Both the position numbers and the translations under genes were made by a program. Shown here one piece after another: positions 35,221 to 48,100 of a stretch of DNA of 64,000 nt. The first letter of the stretch is position 1, and every line of letters begins with the position of its first letter. The DNA is taken from positions 64,707,137 through 64,771,136 of the forward strand of contig CM051032.1 in the NCBI GenBank assembly GCA_027627225.1. The letters run 5' to 3'. Source of the DNA: Congeria kusceri. Lineage: Eukaryota; Mollusca; Bivalvia; Myida; Dreissenidae. The notes under the pieces were generated by a model that saw nothing but the letters and a program-made list of their open reading frames with translations, was not told the origin of the DNA and did no database searches.

Positions 35221-35701
35221 GTAAGTTTAACTTTTATATTCCACGTCATATCTAGCATCCACTACACATAAATTATATTTTACTTTTTTTCCGAATGATA
35301 ATCAGATTGTAAAATTGCTTTACTTTAGTTGATTAAAATCGTTTTGGTAAGTGTTCGGATAACTGGAATCGGATAAACATTAGGAAAGCGCAGGACATTT
35401 TTTTTCAGTCACAGGAAATAGATAAGAATGTCATAAAAATAATTTATACAGTCAGTTTACATAAAAATAAAACTAACCACATGCAATGGTTAACTAATGA
35501 CAGACAAAACATTTAAATTAATTATGTTGAAATTGACTGAATTTAGAATTGATTATTATTTGCTTACATTCAATCACATTGCAGTGTCACAAAGTTTCAG
35601 TCCTCAGGCCATAGAGGGTGATAGTCGCTTCGCTTCCCGTCAGTTTGCTACCTGTATATTTTGCTATCTAGGCTATACCTTTTCATGGCTGGTCAGTCCG
35701 C

Positions 35702-37784
35702 TACTGGTGAGCGAGTATTTGTCGGACGAAATATGCATTTATTTTGGGAAAGTTTTAATTCATGAACAAACTCAACGATGAAAATTCGCATGTAACATAA
35801 TCAGGGATCTCACTAGGATTTTGAAATAGAAGTCCTGGGACTCCTTTCCCCCTAAAACGTAGGAGTCCCAAATAGAAAAGAAATAAAAGTGAAGTATGTG
35901 ACAAACGAGGGGGAATGGACTTTTTACAATTTATACAATGTATATCAGTTATAAATAGAATAATAATAATAATAATACTAATAATAATTATTATTATTGG
36001 GTTATGTAATTATAATGATAATAATACATAATACTTAATCATATCTTATAAAACAATATTTTTGTACCAATAATTAATTTTAAAACAGGTAAATTCTGGA
36101 CAATTAGCTATTGATGGTCTAAGCTTGTTAACTGATGTGTAGGCCTAGTAAAAAGTCATGATGCCTCAATTACAGTACAGTAGGCAGGTACCAAAGCGTA
36201 AGTTACTGTCAAGTAGTGTAATTGTGAAACAGGTTTTACAACACAAAAACGTATGAAAGGTGCAATTATTGGTGATATTAAACACCAAATTATGTGTTTG
36301 CATGTGTTTTACAAATGTTTTGTGATCTGTAGTCGGCGACGAAAATTTGCGCGCGGTTGCGAAAATACGTGACATTGCAAAATTATGTACTTAAATTGCC
36401 GTCAGTATTGTTATTTATGTCTTGTCATAGGTGTTATATACTAGAAAGTTCCTTAATATATGATTATTGAACAATGCTTTTATATTCCTGTCAAAATTCA
36501 GCCCTAGATTTTCATGTAAAATTTCTGTCAAAACAAATACTCCTATCAGTATCACCACATTAACTCAATTTACTGAGAGTTAGTTGTTATTCATGAAATT
36601 TGATTGGCAGTATAAATTGATGAAATCAGCTGAAGCTGGTTTTCACTCATTTTAACAATGTTGTTTGTTTTAAGTTGTCAACTATGTTCTAATTGTTCTT
36701 AATTGGGGACGCCTTTTGTCACATTACGGCGATTTCGCACATTCTAATTGACTTATGGATTAAAGCACAGCAATGAGTGACAATGTAATTTACCAATGAA
36801 AAGTAACAGTAACTGTCTGGAATGGTGTGGGTGGAGCTAAGGGACTGCTGTGGGTGGAGCTAAGACTTTGACAGCTGCAGTGTGTACTGGGACCGATATT
36901 GATTTTGTCCCGACTACTGCCGAGTTTACTGCAGGCACTCATGTATGTGTTAAGTAACAGGGTATACGCAGAAAGCGAAAAAGCATGCGTCCCAAGGACT
37001 CTTGGCGTGGGTTTGACATGCGTCCTTTTGAAAAATTATGTTTCCAAATACGCTTGATTTTGTGTTTCCGAGATCCCTGACACGGGGTTCATCACCCGTT
37101 GGCATATGTATACAAAATAAGTGTCACTTGTGTGCATGCGCAACAAGAGAGGTCCTGAAAGGGTACATAAAACACCGTCTTTTTCACGTTGTCAGTAGTA
37201 TTTTCTGGACATTTTTTTAAACAGTGAAATGTGCGGAGAAATGCTTAATAATTTTATTTAATCTATATTAAAAAAAACAAACAAATAAATTATCAAATGC
37301 GTAATTTATAGCAGAATAATACCACTTTATCAAATGATTTAATAATAACTAGAGAATATAAGTAAGTACGGAAGCATGACGCTTTAAAGAGTTTACTAGA
37401 CGTTACGTATCTATGTAGCTACTACGCACGTCCTATACGTCGTAGCGGGTTAACTAATGTTCTGCCAGAGTTCATCTGCTATAATAAGCAGACAGCCAAA
37501 ATTATCACAAACACTGTCTGGGCCCAAAATTGGGATTTTATCGCGCATGCGCACATCATTTTACTTCCCCAGAATACAGTTGCATGCGTTTCAGACTATC
37601 AACGTAAACATTTGAGTTTTACCAAAAAACTAACTCACTTTTTTTGAAGAAAAACGAAACGGACTTAAAAATACAAGCGTTTATTTGTATTATGATGATA
37701 AAATACAAAAAGCGGTTATGAAATGCAAATATTTAAAAACATCCGGATAATACTACTGTCCGACAAATACTCGCTAACCAGTAC
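35702..37784. mobile_element. Probable 2.1-kb element with gcgagtatttgtcggac inverted ends
   Basis: gagcgagtatttgtcggac at about 35709-35727 and its inverse gtccgacaaatactcgct at about 37759-37776 face each other; the outer tactggt also matches. An inner pair, cagggatctc and gagatccctg (35802-37079), marks a second element nested inside. No coding sequence. Confidence 0.5.
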
Positions 37785-38138
37785 CCGTTAGTATTGATTA
37801 TGAATTATCACACTTGTGCCTCATAATGAACCTGAGGCCATCCTTAAAATACTGACTGTTTGCAGTTGCGCGACCTACAGATCAAAATTACCCCCTACCC
37901 AAAAATATGTTTGGCCATCAGCCGAATTTTTTAAAAACTTTTTGATATATATTTATCTTGCTGTTGATGTAATCTTCGCTCTTTAGATGTACCATAATCA
38001 GATTTCTTGGCTTTGTACATTTACCTTGAATTATTAAAAAGGCCAAAGTTAAAAACTGTTTGCCAATGTAGTTCCATATGAAATATTGCTTAATATGACA
38101 CAGTTCATTAATGCTTTGGGTATTATATCTTATCAGAC

Positions 38139-40056
38139 ATAGGATTTAGCCATACTAAAAGAATGGCAGGGGGGCCTTTACGCGACAAAGGGCAGGGTTA
38201 TAATAATTATTTATTTATTAATTATTTATATATATATGCATATTTATTATTAATAATAATATTATTATTCATTAATATTATTAAATTAATAAATATATTC
38301 ATAATAATATTTAGCAATCCTTACTTTTTAATACAAAAGATAGAAATACTGTTATTATTATTATTATTATTATTATTAAGACGATTATAGCATATATATT
38401 ATTAACATACTTAAATGGTGTCGGTTTGACTTCAAAAGTCTTTGATGTGACTGCCGAGCTGGGGCCATTCTCTAGCGGTTTGTAGCAGTGAACAAAAGTA
38501 ACAATCAACACTGCTGTACCTGAACAATGCAAGCACTATCGATAGAGCATTAATGAATTCGCGTTTTAGGTGAAATGTCAAGTTTTGTCAAATGTCAAAT
38601 GTAATGTTTTGTTGCATGGGATAAAATGGATATTTAAATTGGAGTGACGAAATATACATGTATTGGACTTAAACTGGAGATTCATTACGGCATAAAACTT
38701 ATTGAATATTAAAATTCAGTTTGGATTAATATGTGTTTTTTGCACGCAAGGTAATTATATATGCGTATCTGAAATATAGTTTGCATTGATAAAGTTTTTT
38801 ACGAAAGTAGATTATTATTATACGTAGAAAATTCCAGAACCCCAACAACAATAACATGGATAAAATTTGGTAAAATAACATAATGTTACACACAGTGTGT
38901 AGTGTTTTTAACTGGTTTCAATTCTTAACACTGTTGAGCTAGTACTGATTGGATAATTGTCTGACTACATGGTGAACACATAGCTTAGACATTGATTGAA
39001 ACTGGGTTTAGCTAGTTCTGGGTAAATTTTATATTCTTAATTCGCACTACAGTGTTTTTTATCACCTTTGTGGGAAAGGTGGCGGGGCCCTTCAGATGGG
39101 GAATTTTACGGCAAAAGCGGAATTATTTTTTTTAGAAAAGCATTATTAGATGTTTATATTCTACTTTGTTACACAACATTAATCAATTGCTTTGATACAA
39201 ATGATAACTTTAATTATGCAATTACTTGGTTTGATGAAAAATTGCTGGGACTGTTTACAAAAATGCCTCTATCTTAGTCAATTTTTGTCCGATTTTGGTC
39301 TCTTCTTCAAATTAAAGCATACATTCTGAGGTGAATTTAAAGGCAAATATAGGGGAAAAATATATACTTTTTTAGCATGGGAATGGGGCCCAATTTCGGC
39401 CCCAAATTGGCCCTAAAAAAACACTGCACTATATAGATCTTGATTTGTATCATTTTTGCCATTTCACATCTGTATCTGTCTGGTAAGTGTTTTATATTTA
39501 TATATGAATAATTGGAATATTTGTATTTGATGATATTATGTATTGAGTTGTAATGAATTGTGTTATTAACTTTCTAATATAATAATACATCATTAATTTA
39601 TATTGCTTTTTGGGGGGAATTTTTTTGCAAATTTTGGGGAATTAAAACATCGAACTTGCTCTTAAATCGTTATAAATACGCTTTCAACGACACAGACCCT
39701 GTAACAATAATAAGACATTAACAAACAACAGCTGCAAAAAATCCTTTACCGAAGCACCGCAATCGGCACTGGATTACCGTTAATTCGGTAACTAATAATT
39801 GATGTCGTATGGTCATGACGAGCTGAATAAGGACACGTAGCGATGATACGTCAATGATCATTTAGGCCAAGATGTGTTTGCCAAGATGCGCAAGTAACCA
39901 ATTAAATTGCGTTAGGGCGTATCTGTGCTGACACAAATGACAAAAGTACACAGGAGGGCGGGCAGATTTTTAAAAGGGCGGAGGAAAGGGGCAAGAGGGC
40001 GGGACTAAAAAAGGAAGGGCGGGCCACCCTGCCATTAGGCTTTAGCTAAATCCCTA
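38139..40056. mobile_element. Probable 1.9-kb DNA element, aatggcagg ends, with a nested MITE
   Basis: Left taggatttagccatac and aatggcagggg; right accctgccatt and ctttagctaaatccct are inverted relatives. Poly-AT and att microsatellites fill the left part (38200-38380). A CAGTGTTTTTT MITE lies at 39052-39428 inside it. Confidence 0.5.
39052..39428. mobile_element. CAGTGTTTTTT MITE, near-complete copy
   Basis: Left cagtgttttttatcacct; right ttggccctaaaaaaacactg. The body matches the halves of the inverted pair at 16085-16868 (atgccyctatcttagtcaat, ggtatatattttcccc-like). Confidence 0.8.
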
Positions 40057-40261
40057 AGACAGAAAAAAAAATTAACCTAACTACCCACCTCCAAAATGTT
40101 GGGTGGTGCAACTGCAAACAATCAGTTTTTTAATGATGGCCTGATTCAGGTTTGTTTTTCTTCTCAATCATTGGCAGCATTGCAATTCAGGAGGCCCTTT
40201 CACAACTCCATGTTGTATAATCAGTCAGAATTAGGAAGTGCACATCACAGCTTACCACATC

Positions 40262-40564
40262 GGGCCGGCTAGCTCAGTTGGTAGAGCGCTGGACTACAAA
40301 TCCGAGGATCGCGGGTATGATTCCCAGCCCGGCCTCATAACTTGTGTGGGGATTGGTCATGAAATTATTTCTACTGCCATTCTCACCCTACCTCTGATTC
40401 AAGTAGGGTAGTTGTCAGTTACTGGCATAAGTATGTGCAGTGCACTTAGTACTGGTAAACCAGCTTACCCAGGAAAAGTGTGAGTAGGTTAACTGACCGC
40501 CGTTATATGACTGAAATATTGTTGAATACGGCGAAAAAATCCCAACAAACAAACAAACAAACAA
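40262..40564 (+). mobile_element. tRNA-derived SINE, copy 2
   Basis: Same head, body and (caaa)n tail as the copy at 4458. The B box is mutated (ggtatgattcccagc), and the body has small changes such as an inserted gtgca. It lies about 1.7 kb upstream of the HAUS3 start codon. Confidence 0.85.
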
Positions 40565-40925
40565 CTTACCACACAGTGACACTGTAATAACACCTCAATA
40601 CAGCCTATTACTGGTCTCCCATGATTTGTCCTTTACTGGTACACATTATTAGTAGTGGTGTGTCATTTTCTGTTGTGTATATTTATTGTTGAACTAACAT
40701 TCACTGTATACATAACATTAATTCACAAGTGTGACTAATTACAAACACTTATGTGCACTGTACTATGTATTGAAGTTACTACGTTGATGGCTGAAATGAG
40801 ATTGGCTTATCAGCTCACTGTAAATGGTGTATTATAATCAGGCATGCAGCTACCTATGGTCAGTTTCTAGTAACTACAATCTGCAACAGTGGTACGCTTT
40901 GTAGGGGAAAATGATTACAAACTCA

Positions 40926-41192
40926 CTATGTGGCGCATCGTGAGAAATCCGGTCTTAATGCATGTGCGTAAAGTGTCTTCCAGGATTAGCATGTGCAGTC
41001 CGCACAGGCTAATCGGGGACGGCACCTTCCGCCTACAGTGTATTTATGTTCAGAAGAGACTTACATGAAACAGAAAATACCACAAAAGCGGAAAGTGCCG
41101 TCCCGGATTAGCCTGTGCGGACTGCACAGGCTAATCCGGGACGACACTTGACGCACATGCACTAAGTCTGGTTTTCCAACGACGCGCCTCCT
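40926..41192. mobile_element. Palindromic MITE copy 5
   Basis: Ends atgtggcgcatcgtgagaaa and ttccaacgacgcgcctc, with both internal hairpins intact. It lies about 0.8 kb upstream of the HAUS3 start codon. Confidence 0.88.
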
Positions 41193-41955
41193 ATTATGTA
41201 TAGTTGGAATAAGACGTCAAACATAGAATAAACTGTTTTAATACAGCAATGTTTTATAAGCAGTTTACCATTTGTACTTTCAGAATTTTGCAGAGTAATT
41301 AGTGCAATAGACAGACAACTGCATATATAACTGCATCAGTAAAATTGATTTTGCCACAAAACTGTTTACTCGTATATATTTACAAAAATTTCACAAAATA
41401 ATTGAACTGTGTCCATGCGTGCATAAACACAGTTTACAAATACAGTAAAAATGATCGAAGACACAATCAGTTTTAATGACAAAAAACGTAAAAATGCTAA
41501 TTATACCAAAAGTATTTACAGAATATAACAAACATACATAAACAACTTGAAATGCTCCGTTTTTTGTGAAAAAATACCAAAAATCATGTCCATTCTATGT
41601 TTGATGTCTTATTCTTACTTCACATGATATAGTGTTTTACACAATTTCACTTATTAAACATTTTGACCCTATGATATTTCATTTATGGAGGTATGCAGTG
41701 AATGTGCCAACTGTGTACACAACGATTATCCCAGTGTTGAGAATGAATCCAACTTGCGTGTCAGAATGGGATTTTGTGTGTGTTCTGAAGCATGCTACAT
41801 TGTAATTGGAAAACAAATATGAGTAATGGTCATTCATTCAGATCTATGTATTGGTGAATTGGTTTTTAAATGTTTTACCGGACCCTCACAAAGTACTGTA
41901 GGAACAACAATATAATTGCACTAAATGCTTGAAAGAGTTGCTATTATTTTATCAG

Positions 41956-42147
41956 ATGTATTACAAGTAACATGAGTGGTGCCGACCTGGTAGAGACCTT
42001 GAAGACCCTGGGCTACCCCGGGGCTGGGACCCTGGACCCTCAGTCCCTGGATTGGATGTTCGAGGGAGAGGAGGTGGCGCCCATGCTGCATTGGTTCTGC
42101 GAGAGCTTGTGTGCTGCCAATGTTCTGACCTCAAAACAGCTTGATGA
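41956..42147 (+). CDS. HAUS3: HAUS3 first coding exon with a short 5'UTR
   Basis: The exon begins after TTATTTTATCAG, has 16 nt of leader, then ATG at 41972. It encodes MSGADLVETLKTLGYPGAG and DWMFEGEEVAPMLHWFCESL, the conserved N-terminal block of HAUS3. It ends QLD plus GA before the donor GTATGA (phase 2). The open frame running past the donor is intron. The leader requires an upstream non-coding exon, a candidate being the one ending at 35220. Confidence 0.93.
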
Positions 42148-45100
42148 GTATGATAAATTATATAGAATCTGTTGTCCAGATTGTCCAGCTTGTCCAACAG
42201 CATGTATGGACAAGTGAAATTTTGTAAGAATTTACTATATAATTACATTACGGACAAGTGGCTTAAAGCATTTGTCAAAAAATTGACAAGTAAAACAATA
42301 TCATATTTTGCCACTCCTGTATACATATGAGGGGTGTCGTGGGAAAACCGGGCTTAATGCATATTTGTAAAGTGTCGTTCCGGATTAGCCTGTGCAGTCC
42401 GCACAGGCTAATCCAGGACGGCACTTTCTGCTTTTATGATATATTCTGTTTAAGGAAGTCTCTTATAAACATAAATGCACTGTAGGCAGAAAGTGTAATC
42501 CCAGATTAGCCTGTGGGGACGACACTACGCATGTGCATTAAGTCTGATTTTCCCACGACACGCCTCACATATCTACTAAAAAAAGAAATGGGAATATGCC
42601 AGGTAGCGTGTGTATAGTGTGAACAATAAATAAAAATAATGTGAAAAGTAAATGAATAAATCAATATAAGAAAATAACAACAAGTTACAACATCAGAATC
42701 TCTTTTTTCTTTGCTTATCGCAAGGAATGGAGCATTTTACTTTGCATATAAGGAGATGTTTTTCCTAGTAAATGGGTATGTTGGTGAACCATCAAAAGTT
42801 AATATGAAATGCCAGTGTTTTTTCCTTCTACATGTATAACAGGGTCTGGTAAACAGACCCATTCCCAATGCCAAATATGGTTTATTTTTCCCAATTGGAA
42901 GAAATAAATTCCCAAATCAGAAGTAACAGAATGCTAAATATGTAGGAAATGTGATTCTAAGTTGTAAATCATGAACTTACTTGTATGTGTATAGATAAAC
43001 ATGATTAAATAACCAAATTCAACCAATAAAACACCAGTTTAAAGTAAAATAATTAAATTTCCTTCTTAAAATTTTCCCAATGGCAAGTTTTTACCTCGCA
43101 AAATTCCCAATTTGATGGGTACCGGACCCATTCCCAAAGCAGTGAAAAAAATGGCTGGAAATACAGAAGTTAACTGTTGTGTCGTTCTAATACATCAGAC
43201 ATCTTTTATACTTTTCTGGCTCATTCTCTGTTTACAGCTACAAGTCTCTTGCCCAGTCGGGTGGAGTGGTTCTGAAAGGGAGACAACTCGAGGAAGCTCT
43301 AAGCAGCCTGGATTACAGTTGTGATAAGGAGATATCAGAGGAGCAGCTCAAGTATGTTTGATGTACTTAACAATATCATTACATTAAGTCATAATTTTTT
43401 GTCCGCAATGATGTTTTCCCGTGAACCTTTAACATGTTTGTTACCCATTTACTAATACAGTCATTTAGTTAACATTTGTAATCACTTACTTAGTGAAATA
43501 TCTAGGATTAGAAAAGGTACAGGATGCTGCTAAAAAGGAGCAGGGTGGAAAGACTGACCAGTTCTTAGACTTTTTCTAATAATTTACTTAATCCTGGGTT
43601 TTTAGCTCGATTTTTCAAAGAAAAGGCAAGCTATTCTACATGCCCCAGCGCCGGCGTCCGCTCTAGGTTAAAGTTTTATGGTAAGCTAGTTTCTCAGGAA
43701 TGGCTTGAGGGATTTCATTCAAACTTGAAACATCTATTCTCCATATTAAAATGAACGTATAGGCCAAGTTTGGTAACTGTAGTTTGAAATTTGTCAAAAT
43801 TATGGGCCTTTTTACACTTAGAAATTTTACATGTAAGCTATTTGGATGGGTTAAAGTTTTTTTGGTAAGCTAGTTCCTCAGGAATGTCTAGAGGGATTTC
43901 ATTCGACCTTAAAACACTTATTCCCTATATCAAAATGAACCCATAGGCCAATTTTGATAACTCTAGTTTAAAATTTGTCAAAATTATGGGCCTTTTTACA
44001 CTTAGAAATTTTACATACATGTATAAGCTATCTAGATATGTTAAAGTTTTTTGGTAAGCTAGTTTCTCAACTTTTCGTTTCCGCTCTCTAACTCGAGAAA
44101 CAATTAAGCTATTGTAATGAAACTTCAAACATAGATACCTTATAGCGACACCTCGCTTGGGATTGCATATGGGGTGGGTGGGGTTAAGGTTAAGGTCACT
44201 GTTACTAAAAATAGAAAAACGGTTTTCGCTCAATAACTTGAGAACGTATTGAGATATTTTAACAAAACTTAATACATAGATACCTTATATCAAGACCTCA
44301 CATGGGATTGCATATGGGGTGGGTGGGGTCAAGGTCACAGTTACTAAAAAAAGTAAAACGGTTTCCGCTCAATAACTTCAGAACGCATTGAGATATTTTA
44401 ATGAAACTTAATACATAGATACCTTATATCAAGACCTCGCTTGGGATTGCATATGGGGTGTGTGGGGTCAAGGTCACTGTAACTAAAAATAGAAAAACGG
44501 TTTCCGCTCAATAACTTGAACGCATTGAAATATTTAAATAAAACTATACATACATACGTTATATAGAGACCTCGCTTGGGATTGTACATGGGGTGTGTGG
44601 GGTCAAGGTCAAACACTGTTACTATAAATAGAAAACAGGTTTCTGCTCAATAAATTGAGAACTCATTGAGATATTTTAATGAAACTTAATACATACATAC
44701 CGTATATCGAGACCTCACTTGGGATTGCGTATAGGGTCAAGGTCAATGTCACTGTTACTAAAATAGAAAAACGGTTTCCGCTGAATAACTTGAGAACGCA
44801 TTGAGATATTTTAATAAAACTTTATACATAGATACCTTATATCAACCCTCGCTTTGGATTGCATATGGGGTGGTTGGGGTCAAGGTCACTGTTACTAAAA
44901 ATAGAAAAACGGTTTCTGCTCAATAACTTGAGAAGGCATTGACATATTTTATTGAAACTTAGTAGATACCTTGTATCGAGACCTCGCTTGGGATTGCATA
45001 AATGGTGGGTGGGGTCAAGGTCACCGTTACTATAAATAAAAAATGGTTTCCGCTCAATAGCTTGATAACACATTGAGATATTTTAATGAAACTTCGTACA

Positions 45101-48100
45101 TAGATTCATTATATCTAGACCTCGCTAGGGATTGCATATGGGGTGGGTGGGGTCAAGGTCACCGTTAATAAAAACAGACAAACTGTTTACGCTCAATAGC
45201 CTGAGAGGACATTGAGATTGTTAATGAAACTTAATAGATAGATACCTTATATCAAGACCTCGCTTGGGATTGTATATGGGGTTGGTGGGGTCAAGGTCAA
45301 GTTTACCATTACTGAAAATTTTGTTGATGTGCTGACTTAAATGCATTTTGTTCGAAAAAATTTGTTTTTCTTGGAATTTCCATGTTTCTTGTTTTAGAAA
45401 CAAATGCCAGTTACTCGAGCACAAGAAAGGTCGTGCGTGCTGTTCTTCGGCAGCTCTTGTTATATATCACAATAAACTTCAAATATGAATTTAACTTATT
45501 TTATTTGTTTAAATATTCAAATATGACGCAAATGTGATACACCATATTTTGATTTCGTAAGACGCGTAAGAATAATGTTTATGACGTCATCATGCAAACA
45601 AACCAGTAACGATTTGGAACAAATTCATGGCGGCATTTGAATGAAATCTTAACTTTTGTGGAGTTAATACAATATAATCACCGTAACTTTCTGTTTTGCG
45701 AAGTCTCATTCGTTTCCGTGTTGGAGATTTGGCATTGTAGTTTTTATAGTGATACTGCAACGGAATAATTGAAAATTTTGGAGATTTATGAGGATTAAAT
45801 GTTGACGTTCATATTGGACATGTTGCTGGGTAGTATACTTATGTGTAATAAACAGAGGTTGTTGCCGTTAAGGTTGGTTGAAAACTCAGTTGTCGGTCGT
45901 CAATTTTGAAGACATTGTAGTAGACAATCAATTTGGTGTCAAAATATCAAGTCACGCTTTAGTTTAGTTTAGCGCCATGGATTCTATTTGTTTACACTCT
46001 ACGATGACGTCATTTAAAAGTAGTCCAGCTAGTCTGGTAATACAGGATTGGAAAAATAGCGAGTCGCATAATACAGGAATTTTTTTCTGTCGATATGTAT
46101 TTTACCGATTGATATAGCATCATGTATTTCACCAAGAATTTTAACAGGTATATATATGAGAAAAAAAAGTTTAATGATGCTTTTGTTATGTTACATAAAT
46201 AAGATACGTAATATCCTGTGTAACTATTCTTTTTGTTTTTCTCTTCAGACGAGAAGTTGAACAGTTGGAGAACAGTCTTAGTCATTATCAGAAACAGAAA
46301 ACCAGACTGGCTAAATGCAGAAACCAGCTTAGGTACTGTGAACAAATTGAATGCCATGATAATACCCATTACTTAGCTTTTGTCAGTCGTTTGTAAGTGT
46401 CACCAGTATCCAAAATGATCAACGGCTACTCTAGTTTCTGAAATTATTTGAAAATAAGGCATATTTTCACAGTTTCTTTCGCAAATATTCAAAACGAAAG
46501 GTATTTTTGTTAAATGGATGAATTTGATTACTGATTTTACTATAAAGTATTTCTTTGCGCAAATAAAAACCTTATGGAATTTTTTACTCTCTGCAGTTAC
46601 CTGGTAGCTAAACATTTTTGTTTGCAGCAATCACCAGATGAATCTGTCACATCGGCTGTCGAAGTTAGATCACCTTAAAGGCAAAGTAGAGCAAGACTAT
46701 AAAACTGCCCTGGGTCAGACGCACACACATAATACACAGGTATGTATGCTCGGTTGTTCTTGCTATGTTCAACACTTGTTGTTTTGTACAATTCATCTGA
46801 CAAGTGATCGCACCATTTGTTTGTTGATGTAATAGACTATTTGTTACTTGATGATAGCATGATAATACTCATGACAAGGTTGTCACTACTAGTAGCTAAA
46901 GATTTAGATTTTTGCAAAAATACCTTTTTGGCATTTTGGAATCTTTTTCTCAGAAAATATAATACAATTGTGTCATTTTCAAATAAATTACCAAATTTAC
47001 TTTGATTCATTGTCTAACTATTTAACAAAGTATTTTATAGTAACTGCCATATCAGTCATTAAAATTAGCAGGTTAGCCATGCAAGTCTGATTTCATATGA
47101 GGCGCATCGTGGAAAAACCGGACTTAATGCACGTGCATAAAGTGTCGTCCCAGATCAGCCTGTGCAGTCTGCACAAGCTAATCTGGGATGGCACTTTCCG
47201 CTTTTATGGTATTTTCTTTGTCAATGAAGTCTCTTGTAAACATAAATCCACTGTAGGCGGAAAGTGCCATCCTGGATCAGCCTGTGCGGACTGCACAGGC
47301 TGATTCCAGGACGACACTTTACGGACATGCATTAAGTCTGGCATTATTTCTTGGTTTCCATAAAAATGCTACAATCCTGCCTGTAGTTAACTAAGAGTCT
47401 GACTTTAAATTCCCCTCATAATTTTTACTTTATGTAGAAAAAAAATTGACAAAAATCTGAGAAAAATTGGCCAAGATGGAGGAATTTTTGTGAACAAAGT
47501 AAGGTAGCTTTTTTTCAAGAAAACCAGTTGGATGCATTTAATGAATGTATTACATAACAATTTATGTATGTTTATATTACATAGTAGATGTGTTATAATA
47601 ATCTATAAAGTATAATAATGATTTTACAAAATTCCTGAAAATTCCCCTTTGCTGTTTAATTCCCCTCTTGAAAGGACTCGCCACCTTCCCCTAAAACCCC
47701 CCAAAAAGGGCTAAATTCATATAATGGTTTACCATTTCAGTTAAATGAAACTATGGACAAAATATGCAAGTCAGTGGGCAGCCTGAGCGCCCTGTGCAAG
47801 GACCCGGTACCCAACAAGTCTGCTGATGCCTCAACGTCCTTCAGTATCACCCTGAGTGGTCTAACTTTGAACTCCACCATCAGTGGCAAGCGAGGTTCTC
47901 TCTCGGGTCAGACTGGTTCTCCAGCCAGGTTCTTCTCACAAGTACCAGTCCAGCAGTATTACAATGTTGAGGAGTCATACACAACGCAACTGACGACATT
48001 TACAAAGAAACAGTTTTTTCAGGTTATTGAATAGAATATTATGAGGCGTGTCGTGGGAAAACTGGGCTTAATGCATGTGCGTAAAGTGTCGTGCTGGACC

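Noticed and set aside
43925..45424. Repeated DLDPTHPICNPKRGL peptides, considered as a repeat protein
   Set aside because: They arise from the 150-180 bp tandem element; frames are broken between units and lie in a HAUS3 intron on the other strand.
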